Counted from the stretch's first letter, positions 1 to 4,815 are shown. The stretch: DNA of 6,870 bases from VRUE01 sp035701465 (GCA_035701465.1 DASSMU010000163.1:1-6870); one strand, 5' to 3'. The notes: a model not told the origin generated them from the letters alone. Numbers and translations: made by a program.

Positions 1-48
1 CCCACGCCCCACCGAAAAAGTTACGCGGAACCCCTGCCGGGACAGGCC

Positions 49-327
49 CTAGGACAACCCTTCGCGAGCCTCGCGAACCAGGGTGACCGCCTCGGGGAAA
101 AGGACGCGGATCGAGTCGCGCACCTGCATCGTCTGCTCGTCGGGGCTGCCCGAGAGGTCGAGGCGGGCGATCGAGGCCACGGTCATGTCGACCGCGAGCT
201 TGATCGCGTTGTCGGCCCAGGCGACGCGCTGGGACGACTGCATCTGCTCGGACAACTCCTCCATGCGGGCGCGGAACTCGTCCGGGTCGCCGAAGAGGTT
301 GAAAGGGCTTCCCTCCATCTGGCACAT
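49..327 (-). CDS. Uncharacterised 92-residue acidic protein
   Basis: I do not recognise this family. The reading frame is 92 residues, begins ATG at 327 and ends TAG at 49-51. A second in-frame ATG at 318 (residue 4, MEGSPFNLF) is an equally plausible start, and neither has a clear ribosome binding site. The product is soluble, with no signal peptide or membrane segment, and is likely mostly helical: an acidic stretch FGDPDEFRARMEELSEQM (about 11-30), then a hydrophobic-patterned segment AIKLAVDMTVASIARLDL (about 41-58) and a C-terminal helix ending VTLVREAREGL. Codon positions show the strong G/C third-base bias of the neighbours, which supports it being real; the overlapping frames on both strands look like shadows. 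It lies head-to-head with the pilin-like gene across an 80-nt gap, so the two could share control, but I see no convincing -10 for this strand. Function unknown. Confidence 0.72.
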   Translation of the reverse strand: MCQMEGSPFNLFGDPDEFRARMEELSEQMQSSQRVAWADNAIKLAVDMTVASIARLDLSGSPDEQTMQVRDSIRVLFPEAVTLVREAREGLS

Positions 328-394
328 GAAAGCAGAAGGCCGCTGCGGGGCAAAATCGTGACATTCTGCGCGCCACCCGCGCGTCCGCTCCCCC

Positions 395-400
395 TAGGTT
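395..400 (+). promoter_or_regulatory. -10 hexamer TAGGTT, leaderless promoter of the pilin-like gene
   Basis: TAGGTT fits the TAnnnT -10 pattern and is followed by exactly 6 nt before the ATG at 407, so the expected transcription start is the A of the start codon. No Shine-Dalgarno precedes the ATG, which fits leaderless initiation. No convincing -35 is visible about 17 nt upstream. Confidence 0.5.
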
Positions 401-406
401 CGGGCG

Positions 407-1066
407 ATGACGAGGGGGCGGGACTCCCAGCGGGGCTCGGCAAGCGTCGAGCAGGCGGGCCTGGTGGCCCTGATCGCCCTGCTGCTGATCGCTGCGATCT
501 CCGCCCTTGCCGCGAGCGGGGAAATCGACGCCGGCCGCGGCCTCGCCGGCGCCCTCGGGCGGCGCATCGCATGCGCACCGCGACTGCCCGGCCCCTGCCG
601 CCATCACCCGCTGGTCCCGGCCTACGGCTGGCCGCTGGCGCGCCTCGCCCGCGCCCTCGCGCCGGCACCTGAGGCCAGACCGGGCCCCTCTGGGCTTCCC
701 CTCGTCCCCGTCGACTTCCGCCGCTGCCGCCGCGAAAGCTGCGCCGTCGCCGCTGGGCCCCACCTGACCGCCTCCGGGCGCCGCACGACCGCCTTCACCC
801 AGATCATCGACCGAAGGAGGACCCTCGGCTGGGTCGAGCTGACCTACTGGCTCTACCGCCCAGGTCTCGGCTGGGAACGGATAGTGCGGCAGGCCGGCCA
901 GGCGCAGGTCGACGCTGCCGCCGGAGTCCCTGTCTTGCTCGGCGACGACCCGGCCCTTGTCCCGCTGGAGACCCTCCCGGGTCGCAACCACTACGAGTTC
1001 CCGGCCTCTGAACGCCCGCCCTGGCAGTGGCAGGTCCATGGCCTCTACCCGGGCTGGTCGAGCTGA
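407..1066 (+). CDS. Membrane-anchored protein with prepilin (Flp/TadE-like) N-terminus
   Basis: The product is 219 residues. The N-terminus reads as a class III (type IV pilin-like) signal: a short basic leader, Gly10, then SASVE with Glu at +5 of the predicted mature protein, followed directly by a hydrophobic helix (about 17-37, AGLVALIALLLIAAISALA). This is the layout of Flp pilins and TadE-type pseudopilins, which a prepilin peptidase cuts after the Gly. The rest (40-219) would sit outside the membrane. It is rich in Pro, Arg and Ala, with four cysteines (56, 64, 107, 112) that could form disulfides, and a better-folded part around FTQIIDRR (130-137) and VELTYWLYRPG (143-153). I recall similar CR..CA / FTQ / YWLY patterns in actinobacterial exported proteins, but cannot name a family. 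No tad secretion genes are in the window. The start is set by the -10 at 395-400. The exact function is unknown. Confidence 0.7.
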   Translation: MTRGRDSQRGSASVEQAGLVALIALLLIAAISALAASGEIDAGRGLAGALGRRIACAPRLPGPCRHHPLVPAYGWPLARLARALAPAPEARPGPSGLPLVPVDFRRCRRESCAVAAGPHLTASGRRTTAFTQIIDRRRTLGWVELTYWLYRPGLGWERIVRQAGQAQVDAAAGVPVLLGDDPALVPLETLPGRNHYEFPASERPPWQWQVHGLYPGWSS

Positions 1067-1094
1067 TTGCGATGTGGCCCTTTGACGCTATGAT
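1067..1094 (+). promoter_or_regulatory. vapBC promoter (TTGCGA - 16 nt - TATGAT)
   Basis: TTGCGA (1067-1072) and TATGAT (1089-1094) are separated by 16 nt and form the most canonical sigma70-type promoter in the window. The -35 box begins at the base after the TGA of the preceding gene. The expected transcription start is about 1101-1103, at or within two bases of the vapB ATG, so the message would be leaderless or nearly so. Confidence 0.65.
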
Positions 1095-1104
1095 GTGGCT
1101 ACAT
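1093..1104. promoter_or_regulatory. Possible VapBC autoregulatory operator
   Basis: ATGTGGCTACAT is a 12-bp imperfect palindrome (10 of 12 positions symmetric, arms ATGT/ACAT). It lies between the -10 hexamer and the vapB start codon and overlaps both edges. VapB/Phd antitoxins, alone or in complex with toxin, normally bind palindromes over their own promoter, so the position fits. The site is short and no second copy was found, so this is a tentative call. Confidence 0.35.
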
Positions 1105-1372
1105 GAGCGAGACCGTAGGCATACGCGAGCTGAAGAACGACGTCAGCCGGATCATCGAGCGGGTGGAGAGAGGCGAGGCGATCACCATCACCCGGCGCGG
1201 CAAGCCGGTGGCGACGCTCGTCTCCTCGACTATCTCCCCCGGCCTGGCGAGGCTGATCGCCAACGGAACGGTTCGGCCGGGCAATGGCAAGCGCCGTCTG
1301 CGGAAACCGGGGGTGAAACTCCGCGGACCCGGGCCGACGGCCGCGGACTACGTCTCCGAAGGCCGCCGCTGA
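1103..1372 (+). CDS. vapB: VapB antitoxin (Phd/YefM type)
   Basis: The 89-residue product is the antitoxin of a type II toxin-antitoxin pair; it binds and neutralises the VapC RNase and is expected to repress the operon. The N-terminal Phd/YefM fold is recognisable: GIRELKNDVSRIIERVERGEAITITRRGKPVATLV (about 6-40), including the conserved IRELK start, the ERGE turn and the RRGKPVA strand. The C-terminal tail (about 44-89), with KPGVKLRGPGPTAADYVSEGRR-type sequence, is the part that normally wraps the toxin groove. The start is the ATG at 1103, placed by the promoter at 1067-1094; there is no Shine-Dalgarno. The stop codon TGA (1370-1372) overlaps the proposed vapC start as CTGA, the tight coupling usual for vapBC. 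A second open frame runs through the whole gene in frame with vapC, but it has no protein-like conservation. Confidence 0.92.
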   Translation: MSETVGIRELKNDVSRIIERVERGEAITITRRGKPVATLVSSTISPGLARLIANGTVRPGNGKRRLRKPGVKLRGPGPTAADYVSEGRR

Positions 1373-1797
1373 GCCTCTACCTCGATACGAGCGCACTGGT
1401 CAAGCTGATCGTCGAGGAGCCGGACAGCGACCTCGCCAACCAGGCCTTCGACAGCTTTCCGGCGGCCTCGACGAGCGCCATCGCCCGCCTCGAGGCGACA
1501 TCTGCCCTGGCAAGGATGCGAAAGGGCGGCCGGCTCTCGGGACAGGCACACCGAACGGCGCTCGATGACCTGGACGACCTCTGGCGCGAACTGCAGGTCC
1601 ACGTCGTGACGGACCCACTGATCGAGGCTGCAACTCGCTCCGCCACCGAGCACGCGCTGCGCGCCTACGACAGCCTCCACCTTGCAACCATTGCGACCTT
1701 CGCAGACGCGGAACAGGTAACGGTTGCCTGCTGGGACCGAGAGCTGCGGGCGGCGGTCGGCGAATACGGGTTCGCCCTGATTCCGGAGCGGCTCTGA
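1369..1797 (+). CDS. vapC: VapC toxin, PIN-domain ribonuclease, apparent CTG start
   Basis: This is a PIN-domain endoribonuclease, the toxin partner of the upstream antitoxin; family members cleave tRNA or rRNA in the cytoplasm using Mg2+ held by acidic residues. With the start at 1369 the product is 142 residues, normal for VapC. All four expected acidic positions are present: Asp6 (LYLDTSALVKL), Glu42 (ARLEATSA), Asp101 (RAYDSLHLA) and Asp123 (CWDREL), so the toxin looks intact. The start is unusual: no ATG, GTG or TTG lies in frame between vapB codon space and the essential LYLDTSAL motif. The codon at the correct place is CTG (1369-1371), which overlaps the vapB TGA as CTGA and follows a Shine-Dalgarno-like GAAGG (1358-1362) by 6 nt. 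Related VapCs typically begin with M/V-SLYLDTSAL, which fits. The alternative is an in-frame ATG far upstream (1027, 1073 or 1091), which would give a long non-PIN N-terminus. Confidence 0.88.
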   Translation: MSLYLDTSALVKLIVEEPDSDLANQAFDSFPAASTSAIARLEATSALARMRKGGRLSGQAHRTALDDLDDLWRELQVHVVTDPLIEAATRSATEHALRAYDSLHLATIATFADAEQVTVACWDRELRAAVGEYGFALIPERL

Positions 1798-1802
1798 GGC
1801 GA

Positions 1803-1891
1803 GGCTCAGAGGTCGCCAGGCAAGGACGCAGGGAGCCCGAATAGCAGCGCTATTCGGGCGACTGAGGACGCAGCATGGCGGCGTCTGAGGC
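1803..1891. repeat. Long imperfect palindromic element between convergent genes
   Basis: The element is symmetric about position 1847. The inner hairpin is a perfect 11-bp stem, GCCCGAATAGC (1835-1845) with GCTATTCGGGC (1849-1859), and an AGC triloop. An outer helix pairs 1805-1821 with 1873-1889, with 14 Watson-Crick pairs, one G-T and two mismatches; CTCAGA/TCTGAG and CGCCAgGC/GCaTGGCG are its clearest blocks. Between the two helices is a 13 x 13 internal loop, both sides of which carry the same 9-mer AGGACGCAG (1823-1831 and 1865-1873) as a direct repeat. It begins just after the vapC stop and covers the last 14 codons of the flippase gene, including its stop. It could be a dispersed extragenic palindrome, a structured RNA or a bidirectional terminator. 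Confidence 0.65.
1835..1859. terminator. Bidirectional terminator-like hairpin
   Basis: The perfect 11-bp stem with a 3-nt loop lies between two convergent genes (vapC ending 1797 and the flippase ending 1850), where a bidirectional terminator is expected. There is no U-tract on either strand, so it would be a non-canonical terminator of the kind proposed for high-G+C actinobacteria. It is the core of the larger palindrome at 1803-1891. Confidence 0.5.
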
Positions 1892-2845
1892 CGCATCGTC
1901 CTGTGCCTGTTTGATCAGCCCTTTCCAGTCCGTCGTCCTGAAGACGAGCAGGATCGCGCCGAAGCCGAGCGCGACCGACCAGGCGGCCATCGCGATCTGG
2001 GTGCCGACCGAGAAGGAGAGGACGGCCGAGCGCGAGGGGCCCTCGAGCGTCGCCACCAACAGCGCCTGCTGGGCGCCGGCGCCGCCGGGGGTGAAGGGGA
2101 CGATCGTCGCGATCGCCTGCACGCTCATCACCAGCATCACGTTGGCGACCGAGCCGCCGATGCCGAAGGCTTCGAGGAAGAACCAGAAGGCACCGAAGCG
2201 GCAGAGCCAGCCGAGCCCCTGCCAGGCCGCCACCTCGCGAACGTAGCGGCGCGGCTGCCGGAGGATCGCGAGGCCCTGTTTGACCCGGTCCCAGAAGCGC
2301 CGCACGTGGTGGGCCAGGTAGTAGACACCGATCGCGGTCGCCAGCATCAGCACCCCGATCACGATCAGCAGCGTTTTCGGGTGGTTGGCCCAGAAGGAGA
2401 TCTCGAAGGCGGGCAGGTCCGGCAGCTGCGGCGGTTCCGGCAGCAGGCCCTGCGAGATTGCGAAGAGGAGGACGAGCAGGCCGACGGTCGTGTCGAACAC
2501 CGTCTGCACCAGGAAGGAGGAGGTCACCGCCGGGTAGGAGGAGTGCGGGATCTGGCGCTTGACCAGGAAGACCTTGGTGACGTCACCGGCGCGGGCGGGG
2601 ACGATCGCGTTGATGCCGGCGCCGGCCAGGCAGGCCGCGGCGAGCTTGAGGAAGGAGAGACGTGCCTGCGGGTAGGCGGCGTGCAGGACGTTGCGCCAGG
2701 CCCAGGCGCGGCAGAGCTGCATCGCCAGCAGGAAGGCGAGGGCGACCGCGAACGGAGTCCAGCGGATGTCGGAAAGATGCTGGAAGAACGCGGTCGCGGC
2801 GTTGAAGAAGGAGTTGAAGCTCGATGCGAGATCGGCGTATGGCAT
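1850..2845 (-). CDS. Flippase-like membrane protein (LPG synthase TM family)
   Basis: The 331-residue polytopic membrane protein belongs to the lysylphosphatidylglycerol synthase TM-region/UPF0104 family (flippase-like domain). Members are integral membrane proteins linked to lipid translocation or lipid and glycan modification; the substrate here cannot be read from sequence. Two hallmark motifs are present: PARAGDVTKVFLVKR (about 83-97) and PFTPGGAGAQQALLV (about 250-264). Hydrophobic segments lie near 33-48, 66-86, 111-131, 158-178, 211-229, 233-250 and 274-302. The length is typical for a stand-alone member; the C-terminal aminoacyl-transferase domain of true MprF is absent. The start ATG at 2845 is set by a TAGTGT -10 hexamer 7 nt upstream, with no Shine-Dalgarno. 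The C-terminal residues (about SDAAMLRPQSPE) are encoded inside the palindrome at 1803-1891, so they may not be native to the family. It is divergent from the sulfotransferase. Confidence 0.88.
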   Translation of the reverse strand: MPYADLASSFNSFFNAATAFFQHLSDIRWTPFAVALAFLLAMQLCRAWAWRNVLHAAYPQARLSFLKLAAACLAGAGINAIVPARAGDVTKVFLVKRQIPHSSYPAVTSSFLVQTVFDTTVGLLVLLFAISQGLLPEPPQLPDLPAFEISFWANHPKTLLIVIGVLMLATAIGVYYLAHHVRRFWDRVKQGLAILRQPRRYVREVAAWQGLGWLCRFGAFWFFLEAFGIGGSVANVMLVMSVQAIATIVPFTPGGAGAQQALLVATLEGPSRSAVLSFSVGTQIAMAAWSVALGFGAILLVFRTTDWKGLIKQAQDDAASDAAMLRPQSPE

Positions 2846-2851
2846 CGCAGC

Positions 2852-2858
2852 TACACTA
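2852..2858. promoter_or_regulatory. Shared bidirectional -10 element (TACACTA)
   Basis: On the + strand TACACT (2852-2857) is a TAnnnT -10 hexamer 9 nt before the GTG of the sulfotransferase at 2867. On the - strand the same bases read TAGTGT (2858-2853), 7 nt before the ATG of the flippase at 2845. Both genes lack a Shine-Dalgarno, and the whole intergenic gap is only 21 nt. One AT-rich core therefore appears to serve both directions, and the two polymerases could not bind at once. No good -35 is visible either way. Confidence 0.55.
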
Positions 2859-2866
2859 GCCCGCTC

Positions 2867-3856
2867 GTGTCAGAGGCCGAGACCCAGATCCCCGCCTCCC
2901 AGGCCCCCAGCGACCCCGCCGACGAGGCGATGTGCGCGCGTGCCCGGGAGCGCTACACAGCCGACCGCAACAGCCGCTTCCGGCGGCGGCGCAAGCGCCA
3001 CGCCGAGCTGCCGAACCTGATCATCATCGGCGGTCTCAAGTGCGGGACGACGAGCATCCACCACTACCTCGGCCTGCACCCCGAAATCCAGATGTCGAAG
3101 CCGAAGGAGCTCAACTTCTTCGCCGCCGAGCTCAACTGGGACCTCGGCCTCGACTGGTACGCGAGCCGCTTCGACGACCGCTTCGAGGTGCGCGGCGAGT
3201 CCTCCCCGCACTACACGAACCTGCCCCGCTTCGGCGGGGTCCCGGCGCGGATCAGGGAGCACTGCCCCGACGCCCGCCTGCTCTACATGGTGCGCGACCC
3301 GATCAAGCGCATCCTCTCCCACTGGGTCCACGCGACCGGCGCCGGCTATGAGACCGGCGATCTGGTCGAGATCCTCTCCCGGCCCGACACCTCCTACATG
3401 AACCGCTCCAAGTACTGGATGCAGCTGCAGCCCTACCTCGAGCACTTCGACCGCTCCCAGATCGAGATCATCGCCCAGGAGGAGCTGCAGGCGCAGCGCG
3501 AGGAGACGATGCGCAAGGCCTTCCGCTTCGCCGGCGTCGACGAGAGCTTTACCTCGGAGCAGTTCGACCGCCAGTGGGAGAAGTCGAGCGCCAAGCAGAG
3601 CGACAAATACCAGCTGATGGAGAAGCTGATCAAGCTGCCGGGCTTCCGCTCCTTCGACCGCAACTTCGACCGCCTGCCGGAGTCGATGCGCTGGCTGGTC
3701 GAGAAGGTCGTCCACGACCCCGAGAAGCCGCCGGCGCCGAAGCCGAAGCTCCCCGACGACCTCTTCGAGACCGTCCGCGGCCGCTTCGGCGAGGACGTCG
3801 CGGAGCTGCAGCGCTTCGCCGGTCGCGAGTTCGCCAGCTGGCACGACTACTCCTGA
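2867..3856 (+). CDS. PAPS-dependent sulfotransferase family protein
   Basis: The 329-residue enzyme belongs to the sulfotransferase family that moves a sulfuryl group from PAPS to a hydroxyl or amine of a small molecule, lipid or glycan; the acceptor is unknown. The 5'-phosphosulfate loop is GGLKCGTTS (55-63, Lys58), followed by the family-typical SKPKELNFF (77-85) and GESSPHYTNLP (110-120). The 3'-phosphate-binding motif is RDPIKRILS (143-151, Arg143 and Ser151). The C-terminal part ends with the usual FGEDVAELQRFAGREFASWHDY pattern in shortened form. A very basic stretch (37-45, FRRRRKRH) precedes the catalytic fold; no signal peptide is seen, so it is likely cytoplasmic. I chose GTG 2867 because it follows the -10 at 2852-2857 at leaderless spacing; ATG 2930 (residue 22) is the alternative. 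The open frame continues upstream to 2306 but only as antisense of the flippase. The divergent flippase suggests, without proof, a shared role in a surface lipid or glycan. Confidence 0.87.
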   Translation: MSEAETQIPASQAPSDPADEAMCARARERYTADRNSRFRRRRKRHAELPNLIIIGGLKCGTTSIHHYLGLHPEIQMSKPKELNFFAAELNWDLGLDWYASRFDDRFEVRGESSPHYTNLPRFGGVPARIREHCPDARLLYMVRDPIKRILSHWVHATGAGYETGDLVEILSRPDTSYMNRSKYWMQLQPYLEHFDRSQIEIIAQEELQAQREETMRKAFRFAGVDESFTSEQFDRQWEKSSAKQSDKYQLMEKLIKLPGFRSFDRNFDRLPESMRWLVEKVVHDPEKPPAPKPKLPDDLFETVRGRFGEDVAELQRFAGREFASWHDYS

Positions 3857-3870
3857 TCCACTCCCCGTGA

Positions 3871-3912
3871 GGTCGCACTTTCCGCCGCGTAGCGGAGGTA
3901 ACTGCGACCGCA
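3871..3912. repeat. Hairpin repeat element, copy 1
   Basis: This 42-bp unit is 35/42 identical, without gaps, to the unit at 3942-3983. It folds as one long hairpin: GGTCGCA (3871-3877) pairs with TGCGACC (3903-3909), then TT/AA, CC/GG and a final CCGC/GCGG stem closed by a GTA triloop, interrupted by single mismatches. It begins 14 nt after the sulfotransferase stop codon, so it could also end that transcript, although no T-run follows. Confidence 0.65.
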
Positions 3913-3941
3913 AGGGTAATTCATTGCACTGGAACTGTTGG

Positions 3942-3983
3942 TGTCGCAGTACCCGTCGCATAGCGGAGGGAACTGCGACCGCA
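3942..3983. repeat. Hairpin repeat element, copy 2
   Basis: The second copy is offset 71 bp from the first. Its outer stem is GTCGCAGT (3943-3950) with ACTGCGAC (3972-3979), then CCC/GGG and CGC/GCG with an ATA triloop. Shared blocks with copy 1 include TAGCGGAGG and AACTGCGACCGCA. Several differences between copies change both sides of the hairpin or swap one pair type for another: a T-T mismatch becomes C-G at 3952/3970, and a C-G becomes T-G at 3956/3966. Fold symmetry has therefore been kept. It ends 4 nt before the -10 hexamer of the next gene and could influence that promoter. Confidence 0.65.
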
Positions 3984-3987
3984 TCAC

Positions 3988-3993
3988 TAGGCT
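3988..3993 (+). promoter_or_regulatory. -10 hexamer TAGGCT, leaderless promoter of the reductase gene
   Basis: TAGGCT fits TAnnnT and ends 7 nt before the ATG at 4001, so transcription should begin at or one base before the start codon. There is no Shine-Dalgarno. The -35 position falls inside the right arm of the hairpin repeat at 3942-3983 and has no consensus match. Confidence 0.5.
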
Positions 3994-4000
3994 CCAGGCT

Positions 4001-4735
4001 ATGCAGCGCCTAATCCCGGATCCGGGAGAGATCACGGTCGAGGAGCAACTCGATCCCTACCGGCCCTGGGAGGAACCGCGCGAGGACCGTCCCTTCGTGG
4101 CTACGAACTTCGCCGCCACGGTCGACGGGCGGGCGACGATCGGCGGGGTGTCGGGCCCGATCGGCTCCGATGCCGACACGGAAATGCTGGCGCGCCTGCG
4201 CACCCGCTTTGACGCGGTGATGATCGGCGCCGGGACGATGCGCGCGGAGCGCTATGGAAGGGTCGTCGGCAACCAGGAGCAACGCGAACGGCGCGAGCGT
4301 CTCGGCCTCCCCCACGACCCGTTGATGGTGATCGTCAGCGGCCGGCTCGATCTTCCCTGGGAGGCCCCGCTCTTCACCGAGGGCGCGGGACGGGTGCTGA
4401 TCTTCACCGCGTCGGAAGCCGAGCCGCCGGAGACCGAGACGACCCTGCGCGTCGTCCGCCACGAGGGACGGGTCGGCCTCGCTGCCGCCCTCCGCCACCT
4501 GCGCGAGGAGCGCGGCGTCCGCGCCCTGCTCTGCGAGGGCGGCCCACACCTCCATGGAGAGCTCTGGGCCGCGGGCCTGGTCGACGAGCTCTTCCTGACG
4601 ACCGCGCCGAAGCTGACCGGCGGCGAGGCCCCCCGAATCGTCGAGGGCCTGGACATTCCCCTGACCGAGGAGCTCGACCTGGCCTGGTTGCTGGAGCACG
4701 AGGGCGAGCTCTTCGCCCGCTACCGCCGCCACTGA
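4001..4735 (+). CDS. RibD C-terminal domain / pyrimidine reductase family protein
   Basis: The 244-residue cytoplasmic protein is a stand-alone RibD C-terminal (dihydrofolate-reductase-like fold) reductase. RibD itself uses NADPH to reduce the ribosylamino-pyrimidinone of riboflavin synthesis. Stand-alone actinobacterial homologues such as mycobacterial Rv2671 are reported to have dihydrofolate reductase-like activity, so the substrate should be left open. Visible motifs are NFAATVDGRAT (36-46), the SDADTEMLARLRTRFDAVMIGAGTMRAERYG region (56-86) and the cofactor-binding ALLCEGGPHLHGELWAAGLVDELFLT region (175-200) with APKLTGG (202-208). The deaminase domain of bifunctional RibD is absent. I chose ATG 4001 because it follows the -10 at leaderless spacing and starts just before the fold; an in-frame TTG at 3938 would translate through the repeat. 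It is followed by an imperfect inverted repeat and is not obviously in an operon. Confidence 0.86.
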   Translation: MQRLIPDPGEITVEEQLDPYRPWEEPREDRPFVATNFAATVDGRATIGGVSGPIGSDADTEMLARLRTRFDAVMIGAGTMRAERYGRVVGNQEQRERRERLGLPHDPLMVIVSGRLDLPWEAPLFTEGAGRVLIFTASEAEPPETETTLRVVRHEGRVGLAAALRHLREERGVRALLCEGGPHLHGELWAAGLVDELFLTTAPKLTGGEAPRIVEGLDIPLTEELDLAWLLEHEGELFARYRRH

Positions 4736-4737
4736 CC

Positions 4738-4783
4738 CTGACTTCGCCTTTGGGCGCGTATGCACCACTAACGACGAAGTCGG
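4738..4783. terminator. Imperfect inverted repeat after the reductase gene
   Basis: GACTTCG (4740-4746) pairs with CGAAGTC (4775-4781), extended by one G-T and one C-G pair outside; the 28-nt interior is partly self-complementary. It starts 3 nt after the reductase stop codon, so it may act as a U-less terminator. The long interior makes it weaker than the hairpin at 1835-1859. Confidence 0.35.
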
Positions 4784-4790
4784 CAGGCGG

Positions 4791-4800
4791 ACGCTAGCGT
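4791..4800. promoter_or_regulatory. Perfect palindrome containing a candidate -10 for the acyl-CoA dehydrogenase
   Basis: ACGCTAGCGT is a perfect 10-bp palindrome. Its right part, TAGCGT (4795-4800), fits TAnnnT and would start a transcript near 4807, giving a leader of about 27 nt that contains the Shine-Dalgarno. By symmetry the same hexamer reads on the - strand (4796-4791). It may instead be a regulator site. Confidence 0.35.
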
Positions 4801-4815
4801 TCCGGAACCAGCCCC

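Noticed and set aside
1..48. Terminator for the 92-residue gene (CCTG..CAGG plus a CTTTTT on the - strand)
   Set aside because: The stem is only 4 bp with a mismatch and the T-run is more than 10 nt away, so I do not annotate it. No other feature is visible in these 48 bases.
1027..1368. In-frame N-terminal extension of VapC back to ATG 1027, 1073 or 1091
   Set aside because: The extension overlaps all of vapB, is Arg/Gly/Ala-rich without protein-like conservation, and PIN toxins begin at the LYLDTSAL strand. The open frame reflects low stop-codon frequency at high G+C.
1803..1891. Known riboswitch or insertion-sequence end
   Set aside because: I could not match it to any riboswitch consensus I know. 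It lies at 3' ends rather than in a 5' leader, and no transposase or clear target-site duplication is present.
2306..2866. N-terminal extension of the sulfotransferase frame upstream of GTG 2867
   Set aside because: It is antisense to the flippase gene, is low-complexity (Gly/Glu/Gln/Arg-rich), and would cross the divergent promoter.
2870..3961. 363-residue open frame on the - strand opposite the sulfotransferase
   Set aside because: Leu/Val/Ala/Glu/Gly-rich shadow of a gene with clear PAPS-binding motifs; it also reads through the hairpin repeat copy 1.
3871..3983. CRISPR array
   Set aside because: Only two degenerate units with a 29-nt gap, strong internal hairpins and no cas genes; this is not array architecture.
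3938..4000. TTG 3938 as the reductase start
   Set aside because: It would translate the hairpin repeat and the -10 hexamer; ATG 4001 at leaderless spacing is better supported.
4010..4768. 252-residue open frame on the - strand opposite the reductase
   Set aside because: Antisense shadow of the RibD-like gene; no recognisable motif or start signal.
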